Assembly (NCBI GenBank): GCA_033807695.1
Contig: CM066301.1
Coordinates: 1,860,001 to 1,924,000, forward strand
Direction of reading: 5' to 3'
Length of the DNA stretch: 64,000 bases
Source of the DNA: Daedaleopsis sinensis
Taxonomy: Eukaryota > Basidiomycota > Agaricomycetes > Polyporales > Polyporaceae
Shown here: piece after piece, positions 48,901-59,494 of the stretch
Position numbering within the stretch: position 1 is the stretch's first letter
Layout: the number at the start of each line of letters is the position of its first letter
Notes under the pieces: model-generated
What the model was told of the DNA's origin: nothing
Seen by the model: only the letters and a program-made list of their open reading frames with translations
The model's database searches: none
Translations under genes and position numbers: made by a program

Positions 48901-50522
48901 ATGCCTCCAGTGGTCATCCCCGCCGCAGACCTGCCCCTACAACAATCCGCCATAAACCTCGACATCTCTGGTGTCGCTGGATTCTTCGGCGGGGACGTCG
49001 CTGTCTCGGCCATGGGAACTGTACACATCTACAAGTCGAGGAGATGGCTAGGGTGGTACAACTCCCCAGGCAGTTACGAGATCGCGAAGCGCTACGGCCA
49101 GCTCGCCCGGGCGCGTATATTCGGAGGGCTCTATCCCGGCGTTCGCGTCGACCCCGCGACCCTGTTCGAGCTGGATGGACAGGTTGGCCCCCCTTACCGC
49201 GCCCTGCAATCCGGGACAGTGATGGCGCAAACGAGCCATCTCGCACACTTGATGCTTCAGTATTGCAAGAAGCTGAAGCCGCTGCCAGTGTGCACCCAGG
49301 CGAAACAGGTGACATCCCATATCGATGTCTCCGTCGTCCATCTGCACCACGTCCCCCGCCGCGTATGCCATCCCCGCAACACGAGGGCCTCCAGCTATGC
49401 AGCCTTCGTACCCATCGCCGCCTCTACCGCCGCCGCCATCGCGTGTGCGATGTGTGGCGACTGGCTCTGCTTCTCGATGATTGCCCTCGGCATGTTATGC
49501 AGCGGGGTTTCATGCTACATCATCGGACGCGGGGTTTTCACCTTCAAACATCCGATGTCAGCGAAGGGCGCACCTCCAGGCGATGGCATCTTGGATGGCT
49601 CGCGAGGGAACCAGATGGTCATCGTCCTGGGGCGGGAGAACGCCGTCAACTGCATCACCAGGGGGCAGTTCTCCCTCGAGTACTCCAAAGACCCCCACTA
49701 CCAGCACCACGAGATCGGAATATCGTCCATCCTTCTCACTGGGCAGTTCCTTGCCCAACTGCTGATCGTTCCTCAAGGGACGATATTTGGGCAGGTCATG
49801 TTCCTCTGCTCGCTCGCCGTCTCGTGGATGTACAACTCGTACCTCTCCTCCTTGGACAAGGAGAGCATCCAGCAAGGGATCCTCGTCGAGGATATCCTCA
49901 AACGCCCTTTCATGTGCAAGGTCAGGGTGGGTACGAGGACTTCAATGGCCGTCTTCGTCTTGCTTGTCCTCGCGACATCCGAGAATGTAGACTGGACCAT
50001 GTTGAGTGCCATCTTGAACGACCTTCTTCCCAATGACACCAGAACATGGCGTATATGGAAGGAGGCGGTTCTGAAGCACGTCGTGCAGGTGGCTGGTCAC
50101 CGGGCCGGCGGTGACGATGAACCCCGTCCTACCTTCGAGCCAGACTGGAACAAGACACTTGCGGAGAACATGTCGGCGGAGGAGAAACAACTACTCGAGA
50201 ATCTACATCAATATGCTCAAGCGGCACACACTGCGTTCGAAGCTTACCAAAAGTACGTTCATAGTAGCGCATTTTCGAGTTACTACCCGACGCTGACATA
50301 CCTGCTCTACCAGGCTACTCAAGACTTGCCCCAAGGGTAAGAAGCCCGATGAAACCGAGTCAGAAGACGAATCGGAAACGGTCTCTGAGAAGACTGTCGA
50401 CATAAGTACCGAGAATAACGAGAAGGATTTTGACGACAAGGCAACGTACGTACCTTCTCCATGCATCTGTTACAGAGGAACTTGCTGACTAATATTCTCT
50501 CAGCGTTGTAAACATGTGTTGA
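48901..50522 (+). CDS. Cluster membrane protein 3 (unknown function)
   Basis: The start MPPVVIPAADLPLQQSAINL at 48901 matches the spacing of the paralogues better than the upstream ATG at 48796. The model is join(48901..50252, 50314..50445, 50504..50522), which keeps the frame and replaces a 29-codon read-through tail by an acidic one (KPDETESEDESETVSEKTVD) ending VVNMC. Hallmarks are LDISGVAGFFGGDVAVSAMG, TVHIYKSRRWLGWYNSPGSY and GPPYRALQSGTVMAQTSHLA. Membrane pairs are YAAFVPIAASTAAAIACAMC with FSMIALGMLCSGVSCYIIG, and LTGQFLAQLLIVPQGTIFGQ with FLCSLAVSWMYNSYL. The C-terminal block has VGTRTSMAVFVLLVLA and LLPNDTRTWRIWKEAVLKHV. The function is not known. Confidence 0.8.
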
Positions 50523-51075
50523 GCGGCGTAGTGGCGGCCTTCCGTCCGCCCCCCCTCCCCCCCCTCGTTTCAATAGGACCTGTACATCGTCTGCCTAGGG
50601 GAGACAAGTGGCGCCCGGCGTTTCATTATCGGTCAAAGGCCTGCTAGCAGGTTTGATTCAACTTTGACTATGTACTAGTACTGTTTGCAAATATGTACGA
50701 TCATGATTCACTGCACCTGTATTCTTGTATATCAATGCCATGTATTATTGACTGCCGTGCCGCAACCAAATGTATTCATCCTCGAAGTGCACTGTTTGCG
50801 TCGAGATTTGCGATCGACCGATCGATCCCGCGAAGAGGACGGAGGAGGGAGGCAGTGCAGCCTGCATGAGCACTTGGTCGCCAATCTGCCATCCGCCTCG
50901 ATATCAATATCACAATGGCATGCATCCTTGGAACCCTTTGTAGTCCTTTGTCCTCCAAACTCACCAACGCGGCAGCGCCTTCAACTAGCCTTGCCTCGTA
51001 TGTTCCTCTTCTCTCTCCATCTCACCCTCTCCTGCCCGCCCAGTAGCCACCCGACGCTCTGACACGACCACACTC
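50523..51075. other. Spacer between cluster genes 3 and 4
   Basis: A C-rich run (about 50553-50573) follows the stop of gene 3. The part before 51076 (about 50995-51070) is CT-rich and probably the leader of gene 4. No gene is seen. Confidence 0.4.
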
Positions 51076-52548
51076 ATGCCTATACCCGAAATCCCTCTCA
51101 AGGATTCTGATCTCAACCTCGACATCTCCGGCGTAGCGGGGTTCTTTGGAGGAGATGTAGCCGTCTCAGCGATGGCCACCGTGCACGTCTACCAGGGCAG
51201 GAGGTGGCTAGGGTGGTACAACTCCCCAGGGAGTTACGAGATTGCAAAGCGGTACGGTCAGCTCGGTCGCTCCCGCTTCTGGGACGGTCTCTACCCTGGA
51301 ATCAACGTCGATCCTGCGGTTCTCTTTGAACTCGACGGTAGCAACGGTCCCAAGTACCGTGCCGTACACTCCGGCACCGTCATAGGCAAGACAGGCCACC
51401 TCGCGCACCTTTTCCTCCAGGAATGCACGGGGATCCGCGTCCCCAGCGCAAACATGCTGCCAGACAACCTCACTCGAGTAACGACACCCTTCTGTGTCAC
51501 CGTCGCCGAGCTCAACCATGAGCCGGCGTGTGAGCTGCACCCCCGGCTGGCCCGCGACTCTACTAGTCCCCTCGCGTTGATACCCATATCTGCCTCCCTC
51601 CTCACGGCGACCGCCTGTGCCGTCTACAAGGACTGGTTCAGCTTCTCGATGATTGTCCTAGGGATGATCAGCAGTGGCGTTTCGTGCTACGTGGTCGGGA
51701 CAGGGACCTTCACGTTCAGCCATCCGGTTCCCGCACCAGGTGCGCCCCGAGGAGATGGCGTGTTGGAGGGGAAGGACGAGATTGTCGTGCTGAAGGGCCC
51801 TGAAGGCGCCGTCAACCCCATTACTCGCGGTTGCTTTTCCTTGCAGTACGCGAGCGAGCCGGAGTATCACAATATCGGCATCTGCTCGATGCTTCTTACC
51901 ATCCAATTCCTCGCCCAGCTCCTCATCGTCCCGCAGGGCGAGATCTTTGGCCAGATCATGTTCCTCTCCTCCCTCGCCGTCTCGTGGTGCTACAACTCGT
52001 ACCTCTCATCGCTAGACAAGGAGAGTATCCAGAGGCGTATCCTCGTCCAGCAGGTCTTGAACTCCCCGGTCATGCGCAAGTACAAACTGGGTACGAGGAC
52101 CATCATGGCTGTCTTCGTGCTGCTCGTGCTGTCCCCAGCCGACGACCAGTCGCTCCGCACGATTCTGGACGACTTGCTGCCCAACGAGACGCGGGTGTGG
52201 CGCCTGTGGAAGGACACCGTCTTGCACAAAATCCGCGCCCTTTCCGACCACGAGAAGACAGAGCCTTCCCCATTCCGATTCGACGAAGAGATGTCGGCTA
52301 GCGACGGCTTCGAACCCAGCGATCGGATTCTGTTGAGCACACTGTACAAGGACGCAGTCACCGCGTACATTGCCTATCGAGAGTGAGCAAATTCTTAGTC
52401 GGTCATTGTACCCCGGCTCATGATGTGTTTGTGCAGCCTGTATATTGCTCGGTATGATACCTCACTAGACGGTGCCCGCTCAGAATTTGACGTTCAAGTC
52501 CCACGTAGACCGAAAGTCTCAGACTGGAGATCGCCAACCCCATGCTGA
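51076..52548 (+). CDS. Cluster membrane protein 4 (unknown function)
   Basis: Starts MPIPEIPLKDSDLNLDISGV. The main exon 51076..52382 would end at a TGA a few bases on (436 residues); joining 52437..52548 keeps the frame and gives 472 residues ending DLYIARYDTSLDGARSEFDV and SPTPC. Either end is possible. It is closest to gene 3: AGFFGGDVAVSAMATVHVYQ, RRWLGWYNSPGSYEIAKRYG, KYRAVHSGTVIGKTGHLAHL. Membrane pairs are LALIPISASLLTATACAVYK with FSMIVLGMISSGVSCYVVG, and LLTIQFLAQLLIVPQGEIFG with MFLSSLAVSWCYNSYLSSLD. The C-terminal block has LGTRTIMAVFVLLVLSPADD and LLPNETRVWRLWKDTVLHKI. I cannot assign a function. Confidence 0.8.
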
Positions 52549-53076
52549 CCAGACCCTATAGAAAGTAAGAGGTTTGTATTCAGCTTGTCTGCCGTGGTCA
52601 TACTTACATCCGGATTGATAGGCATTCTTGGTTTGTGCCGCCCCATTGCTAGGCCCTGTGGCCTCCCTGCACCTCACAATTGGACATGCTTGTACTTCAT
52701 CATCTTGTTTCTGCTATCTCAACCTCGCACGCCTTGTTACGCATACATCTCCTTCTCCGACTGTGTTATACCTCGCACGATCGTGCCACTGGGCTGCGCC
52801 TGACACAGACTTTGTAGAGTACAATGCCCGCTATGTCTGCTCGCTCAATGTACACTCCCAGGAAACAATGTACCATACGCAACGGTCTCTTTGCTACTAA
52901 CGGTTGCTACTGACGGTATCCCGCACCCGAGTACAACGGCAGCCACGACCTGCCTTTCAAAGCCGCACGGTGACTGGATGTGACGCTATTCTGTGACATG
53001 CGTGACATATGCGGAGCGCGTCGTAAGTAGACGGCCGACGAAGTAGAGGTGAATTTGGACCGCTTGACTGAGACCG
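52549..53076. other. Spacer between the cluster and the ING gene
   Basis: No gene or repeat is recognised. Confidence 0.4.
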
Positions 53077-54856
53077 ATGTCTACTCGCCGACACAAACGA
53101 CGACGCGTCGACAGGGACCTGGAACAACTCTATGAACCGACCTCTCCTGCAGACGACACCCACGCTGAGGGAACAGACGCGACCGCTGACCCGGAGCCAG
53201 CTGTGGAAGCGCCGAAGGAGGGGATAGACGGCGACTCAGAGGCGTTTGCGAAGGAGGCCGAGATCTGGGACTCCTTCAGAGAGGAGCATTATGAAGGTGC
53301 GTCTGTCCTCCAGCATCGACCACACTCGCAATCGCAATCGCTGAGCAACGACGACGTGCCGTCGCTCTCCAGTCCTCGAACAGTTGCCTCTGACACTGCA
53401 CCGGGTGTTCAAGCTTATACATGAGCTGGATGGGCAGGCACAAGGTAACGTTTGTTCGGATGGGTGTGCTTCAGCTGATGCTGAACTACGTCAGAGCGCA
53501 TATCCAATCTCTCCCCGGCCATCTTGAAGTATGTTTCTCTGCGAAGGGCATTAGTCGGTGCGGACAAAGGAGCAGGCGAACAAAGCGAAGTGCTCGAAGG
53601 TGAAACTGCCAACGATGATCCACCCGCCTCTGGTGATCAGCAGGCTGCCGAGCCCCACAACACGAACGGCAATAGCAAACTCTCCAACGGCAGCTCGCTC
53701 TCGCCACCGCCGGCGTCCAGCGCAGGTGCGCCATCGACCAAGAGCCGCACGACTCCCGTCCCTCCCAAGTCTCTCGCCGCCGTCGTGGAGTCGTCTGACT
53801 CTACGCGCGAGGTGCTCATCAGCATCGCGCAGTCGGCGGAGGAGATCTCGCGGGCGTCGAACGAGAAGTACTACCTGGCGCGGTATGTCCACGAGCTGGT
53901 GAGTATACGTCAGTCAATCCCCCTCCCCGCGAAATCCCAGTCGCCGTCCACTTTCCGACATCTGTCGCCCTTCGTTCATAGGTCGATAGATACATGCGCG
54001 ATTTGGACCGCAGCATCAAGGAGCAGGAGGCCTCCATCACGCTCGGCCTCCGCCCGGGCACCCATCCCGCGTCCATCATCCTCCCAGAGGTCGTGCTGCC
54101 CAAACTCAACCGCAGCAGGGTCGTGACGAGCCCGCCGCCATTCGAGATACCGATGGACCCGCTCTTGCTACCGCAGCCGGCCGAAGACCCTCCGAGCGAG
54201 GAGGTCCAAGAAACACCCCCGCTGGCAGAGGAGGAGACCCCAGACCCGCCCCCAGCGCCGGATGAACAGGACGAGCCCGTGGAGATCGTCGAGAGCGAGG
54301 AGCCTGCCGGCGACGCGGCAGAGCCTCCCGTGCGCGTGCGCGGAAAGCGCAAGGGTCGGAAAAGGCGGAAGTCTACCCGGACCCGTTCAGAGGCTCCTCC
54401 AGCAGAAGAACAGGCCGTCGCGGAGGGGTCCGTAGAGCCCGAGCCCGAGGAAGAGGACGCCCCGGCTGAGCACCAGCCTCCGCTGATGCTGAAGATTCCT
54501 GCCCAGAACCTCACTCTGCAGCCGCTCGTTGAGCCCGAGCTGCTCGATCCCAACGAGCCGCGCTATTGCTTCTGCAATCAAGTCTCGTACGGAGAGGTAT
54601 GGGGAACGACCGCTGGAGTTGATTGTAAGCTAATGACCCGATGCCTTGACACAGATGATCGCGTGCGACAATCCGAGCTGCGAGAGAGAATGGGTGCGTG
54701 TTCTGCCTGCTTGCGCGAGAGATAATTTTCCAACCGCCGTGGATGCAGTTTCATATGGGTTGTGTGGGCGTGACTAAGACGCCGAAGGGAAAGTGGTACT
54801 GCCGCGAGTGCATAGACCAGGTCAAGCGACCCAAGCATAGGAAGAGGCCACGCTAG
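53077..54856 (+). CDS. ING-family PHD-finger protein
   Basis: ING proteins read H3K4 methylation for histone acetylase or deacetylase complexes. The N-terminus (MSTRRHKRRRVDRDLEQLYE) leads to the ING region: EIWDSFREEHYEAIEQLPLT, LHRVFKLIHELDGQAQ and, after a long insert, STREVLISIAQSAEEISRAS, NEKYYLARYVHELVDRYMRD and LDRSIKEQEASITLG. The middle is P/E-rich with a nuclear signal (GKRKGRKRRKSTRTR). The PHD finger ends the protein: RYCFCNQVSYGEMIACDNPS, CEREWFHMGCVGVTKTPKGK, WYCRECIDQV, with a basic tail KRPKHRKRPR. All zinc ligands are visible. It is longer than most ING proteins because of the low-complexity inserts. It could be the YNG1/YNG2 or the PHO23 orthologue. Confidence 0.85.
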
Positions 54857-55320
54857 CATCTTGCCGAGTACAATGTTCTCGCCTCCGTTTCGTCACAGCG
54901 CAGAGTGCTTTCATCGGGATCGTATGGGCCAAGGGAATACATATACAACACCAGTACGATGATGCTATGGCTATGCGCGATTTACTGTAGCAATAACATA
55001 AATGACAGGGTATACACTAGAGAGTCCAGATGCTATCAATATATATGGGGCGACATCTCTGTGTCGCGGTATGCGAGATGTGCGGTATGCAAGAAGGGTG
55101 GTTGTGTGCATGCGAGACAGGGGTTCGTGGAGAGCTAACACAGCGAGCAAGATCGTGGCTAACGGAGCAAGAGACAGCGCGAGGATGGAGTCGGGGTGGG
55201 GAATCAGAGGAGACCGATTCGGGGTACAATTGCAAGAAAGAACAAGGGCAGCTCGAACGTACGTGTCAAGAAGATTTATCTATACATCGCACTCATCGCG
55301 TTTTGGGGGCAAGCAACGGT
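54857..55320. other. Convergent spacer, ING/HSP20
   Basis: 3' flanks of two genes that face each other. No gene is recognised. Confidence 0.45.
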
Positions 55321-56745
55321 TCACGGTATGGGGACGTCTTCGGGTTGCTCTGCTTCAGCCGGGGTCCCGCAGGGAATCTTCAAGGTGAGGATGCCGTCTT
55401 CAAAGGTTACTGAGATGTCTTCACGCTACATAACGACAGCGAGCAGCAGGGAAGGGCGTCAGTCAACCTACGAGTCACTGCGCGAATAGTCGACGCACCC
55501 TTGTCTCCGGGGGCACTGCGAGGGTCCTGAAGAATCCGCCGAACTTGCGCTCGCGTACAGAATGTCCTTGAAGTGGCAGCACGGCGCGCGAGAGGCCCGA
55601 GACACTGACTTGACGCACACGACTGAAGGGACAGACGGACATCGTAATCCGTACGTCGCTTTTCTTCACCCCGGGCAGCTCGAACATCGCGGTCATCACG
55701 TTCTCCTCTGCACTGTAGTGGACGTCGGCGCGAATCGAATACCGCCGCACGGGCTCAGGCGGAACCGGGAGGCGTTGGCCAGCCTGCGTCGGCGTCGCCT
55801 CCGTGTCGAAGCTACGCGGAGAGATCAAGAGGGGGGCAGAGAGACGAGCCGCACGACGCGCACACACCTTGGGTTCGTCGACGTCAGCCCCAGCAGTCCC
55901 TCGCGCCAGGAACTCTGAGCTGGACAAGATACAGCCATCGCTGTCCCAACCGTAGGCATCACCGGCAGCGCCGCCGCGAACGACGGCGCGCCGCCCACGC
56001 TCGTCTGAGCCGACTGCAACTCACTCACACGACGAGATCTCACAGGAGCCTGCGCCCCGACCCCAGCACCGGGGGGCGGCGGCGCGCCCGAACCCGAGCC
56101 CGACGCGGCCCGCGACTGGGGCCGGCGGTATGGGTGGGCGGACTGAACGTGCGCCCGCGTGTGCGAGACGCGCAAGGGGCCAGCAGAATGAGCGTGCGCG
56201 CTGCTGCCGCTGGGGCCGGGGCTCGCAGCCGCAGCGGCGGAGGAGGACGACGCGCGCGAGGTGTCGACATGGAGAGGAGGCTTGCTCGCGCCGCGACGGC
56301 GCGACGAGCCCGGCCGCTCCCCAGTCGCGCTCGCGTGGATGAAGTCCTCCTCGGTGACGGTCTCAAACCGGTACTGGGGCTGCGCCTGGACGGGCGCGAC
56401 TTGGATGGTCTGGTGATGTGGCGTGAACTGCTGCTGCAGAGGTTGAAGTTGCGGTTGAGGCTGCTGCAGCTGTTGCAGCTGATGGATGTGCTCTTGTGGC
56501 GAACCTGAAGCTGAGTGCTGCTGATGCTGATGTGCTGGCAGGAGCGGTGGAGGAAGCTGCTGAAGCTGAAGCTGGCTGGGCGATATCTGCTGTAGCTGTT
56601 GCTGTTGCTGCACTGATTGCTGAGAGTCTTGCTGGAGCTGGAGTGTTGTGTCTTGGTCGGACGTTGTTGACGCGACTTCCCAGTTGTACACACGCGGTGT
56701 TGTTGGATTTGAGTAGTCCACATACTGGTGGTACTGGAAAGACAT
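55321..56745 (-). CDS. HSP20 (alpha-crystallin) protein with long Q-rich N-terminus
   Basis: About 430 residues, against 150-220 for most small heat-shock proteins. It starts MSFQYHQYVDYSNPTTPRVY. Residues about 30-110 are Q-rich (runs of QQ, LQQL), followed by a P/S/A-rich region to about residue 290. The alpha-crystallin domain comes last: IRADVHYSAEENVMTAMFEL, PGVKKSDVRIT, VSVSGLSRAVLPLQGHSVRE, RKFGGFFRTLAVPPETR, and after a spliced join REDISVTFEDGILTLKIPCG, ending EAEQPEDVPIP. The conserved G-x-L of the domain reads GIL. It should act as an ATP-independent chaperone; the Q-rich part may drive assembly or phase separation, which is inference. Two introns are proposed, at about 55809-55868 and 55426-55496. 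Confidence 0.82.
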
Positions 56746-57439
56746 GGTCACACACAATGACTGTAAGTAAATAAGGATTTTGGAAGGTGCAGCGGGCGGG
56801 CGAGCGCACGGGCTGCAGGGGAGAAGTTGGGGGGAAAGATGCAAGGTGCGCAAGCCCGTATCTATGTCCTTATGTGGCGGGGCCGACGCGTCTGACTCAC
56901 TTGATTCGTCCGACGGCACCTCCCGGACGGCCCAATCAGGAAGGCGTCGGGGCTGGGCCGCCGCCTCGTGTCGGCGCTTGTGGGCGGTATCACCGCCGAT
57001 TGGCTCCCTCCTGACCGTTTCTCACGTCGTCGCTCTATTGTTCGTCTTTCCTGGCCGCCGATTGGTCGCTAATTCGGCAGACAGGGCGCCCCGCCTCAAC
57101 GTGGGCGACACAGCCATAAGCTGGACGCCGAGGGAGGCGTACAAATAGGCGGGGGATATGTACAAACAAATACTACTCAGGCGTGCGCGCGAGACTTTCC
57201 AGCAGCCTGAGGCCTGCGGCGGAAAGCTTCTCGAGTCGACAGGGCTCCGGAGGACGGGGTTTGAAGTCTTTAGCGTATCCTTATAACAGTTAACTGACGA
57301 AAAAACTATGCTACTTGATATCGATACAACATTGTGCAGCAGTCGTGCACTACTAACTTCTTCGAACTGGATGCGGTTGCAATCTCGAAATGCCGCAAAG
57401 CCAGCAAAGTCGGGGAGTCCCTTCATAAAGTCAGCGACC
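56746..57439. promoter_or_regulatory. HSP20 promoter region with three CCAAT boxes
   Basis: CCAAT-type sites lie at 56932-56936 (ccaat), 56999-57003 and 57061-57065 (attgg, CCAAT on the minus strand), upstream of the minus-strand HSP20 gene. A perfect heat-shock element array was not found; cggaaagcttctcgag near 57219 is only similar. The rest is the 3' flank of NUF2. Confidence 0.4.
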
Positions 57440-59191
57440 TCAGGCACTCCTGACCTGCATACCCAGCTTGTTCGCAAGGATCTCCATGTACACCTCTGGT
57501 ATATGAACGTCATCAGCACAGCTCGCAACAAGCCAACTGCAACTCACCAGCCCCGTGTCGAAGCTTCCAATACTCGGTCAGCAGCTCGTTTAGCTCACCC
57601 TCGCTCGTCTTGAGGTGCTCCGCCATCTGCATTTGAAGTCAGCATTGCACTCAACCACCACGCACGTCCGACCCACCTTGCGTTCGATGTCGTCCGCTTC
57701 GGCACGCAGCTCCTCCACCTGGCGATCGTTGTCTCGCCGCTCCACCGACATCTCCTCATATTCGCGTTGCAAGCGCTCAATTGTGTGCTGGCTGGCCTCT
57801 CGCCTTTCCTCCACGTATCGTTGGGCACGTTCGAGCTTCTCCAGGGCGTTCGAGAGCTGCTTTTGCACACGCTGCGTGTCGAAAGAGGCAGATCAGCGTC
57901 CGTGGTGAAGGGGAAGGAGAAACTGCCCACCTCGCGCCGCATGTTAAGTTCGGCACGCTCTCCTGTCTTGCGATCGAGCGCGTCCCTGAGGTCGCTGAGC
58001 TCCTTCAGTGCCCCATCCAGCGCACGCGTCTCCTTCTCGATTCCCTGCAGCTGCTCTACGCACGAGCGCACGTCCTGGCTGGCGGTCAGGCTGACGACTG
58101 TTCTCAAGCGGAGGAGGACGCCTCACCTTCTCGATGTTGAGAAGCGCATCGATCTTCGCGCGCAAGTCCCGTGTCTTCGCCTCGTTGGCGGCGACAGCCC
58201 GTTTCTCCTCCGTCGCCGTGTTTCCCATGCTGGTGATGGTCCGTTTAATACGCTCCGGCGACTGCACGATTCGAGAATTCGTGCGAGTGATGCTGTCGGT
58301 CACAGTAGACGTCTCCATAATCACTTTCTCCTGCGAACGAAGTACATGGTCAACAGACGATACCACTTTACTTTGGTGACTACTCACAATCTCTGTCACG
58401 AGAATAGCCTTCTCTTGCTTGAGACCTTCGACCTCCTGCTTATAATTCTTGTGACGCTCCTCGTACACAATGACTTGATCCATGAGCGCCTTGTTCTCGT
58501 GCCGTAGGGCTTCACACTTAGGCTCGTCTTCGGCCCTCTTGACTCTGCCCTTGTGGTTCATGCCCTCTGTACAGCACAAGATTATGGAGTGACTCACTTG
58601 AACTCCGCCATCTTGCGCTCCAGATCTGATATCCCTTCGGCGACGGCTCGACGCTCCTTGATAATGGCGGTTGACTGCTCGCGCAGACGGGTGATGAAAG
58701 CCTCGCTCTGCTCTGAGAACTTGATGAAGTTGATGAAAGCAGAGAGGATTCCGCGGGTGCGGTCGGGCTCAGGGAAGTACAGATCCTTCGAGCTGAAGTC
58801 CGTGATCTTTGCTGCATTCGCGAAACGTTGGCTGCATTTGCATCAACTTGGTGCACATATCTTGAAGGCGGAGACATACATGTGATGCAGCATCAATGCA
58901 TGCGGAAGGGCATGAGAATACAGGTCCTGAAGCCTTGTCAGTACTCGAACTGAAGGGACGGAAAAGGGGACAGACCGGGTTCTCTAATATGGCCAGTGAC
59001 TGCTCCGTAGGCTCCTGCAGACTCTCAACAGTGATTCCAGTCACCTGCTCCAGACATGCGCTGTATATGCCGAGAACGAACTCGGAGGTTGGTCTGGAGA
59101 CTTGGTCCGGTTTGATGAAGTATCCCCAACCAGTGAAGGCCTCGACGATCTCTTCTGGAGACATAGACGGGAACCAGAACTTGCTCGACAT
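57440..59191 (-). CDS. NUF2: Kinetochore protein NUF2
   Basis: Subunit of the NDC80 complex that binds microtubules at kinetochores. About 450 residues, family length. The N-terminal calponin-like domain starts MSSKFWFPSMSPEEIVEAFT, GWGYFIKPDQVSRPTSEFVL and GIYSACLEQVTG, with ALMLHHMQRFANAAKITDFS and KDLYFPEPDRTRGILSAFIN. The rest is a long coiled coil: RLREQSTAIIKERRAVAEGI, ENKALMDQVIVYEERHKNYK and so on, ending RHGAEVYMEILANKLGMQVR followed by SA. Many short introns are present. The last intron places the stop at 57440; without it the frame would run on with no likeness to the family. It is divergent from the RecQ gene with 303 bp between the starts. Confidence 0.93.
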
Positions 59192-59494
59192 CGTGTCTGC
59201 AGAGTCGCCGGGCGATGAAGGGTAACAAGGGGAGTAGGTCGCGAGCGGACGAACGGGAGACGCGACTGGACGCGGCCGGCGGTAAACCGTGAACGCGACT
59301 TTGTTTACTCGGGGACGCGGCGGTCATGTGACCGAATACCGACGCGTCGCGGTGGAATCCCAGCTTGGCAAAGGCGGCGACCCGGATGGCGTCCTCAATC
59401 ATCCTTTGCCCGTCCAGTCCAGCCTCCCAGCCTAAACCCCCCTCCCTCTTTCTTCCTCCCATCTCGTCCTCAGCCGTGGCCTGCTCTTTCCCCC

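Noticed and set aside
56430..56660. CAG/CTG microsatellite
   Set aside because: It codes for the glutamine-rich part of the HSP20 protein and is explained by that.
57205..57235. Heat-shock element upstream of HSP20
   Set aside because: Spacing of the GAA and TTC blocks is off by one, so it is not claimed as a site.
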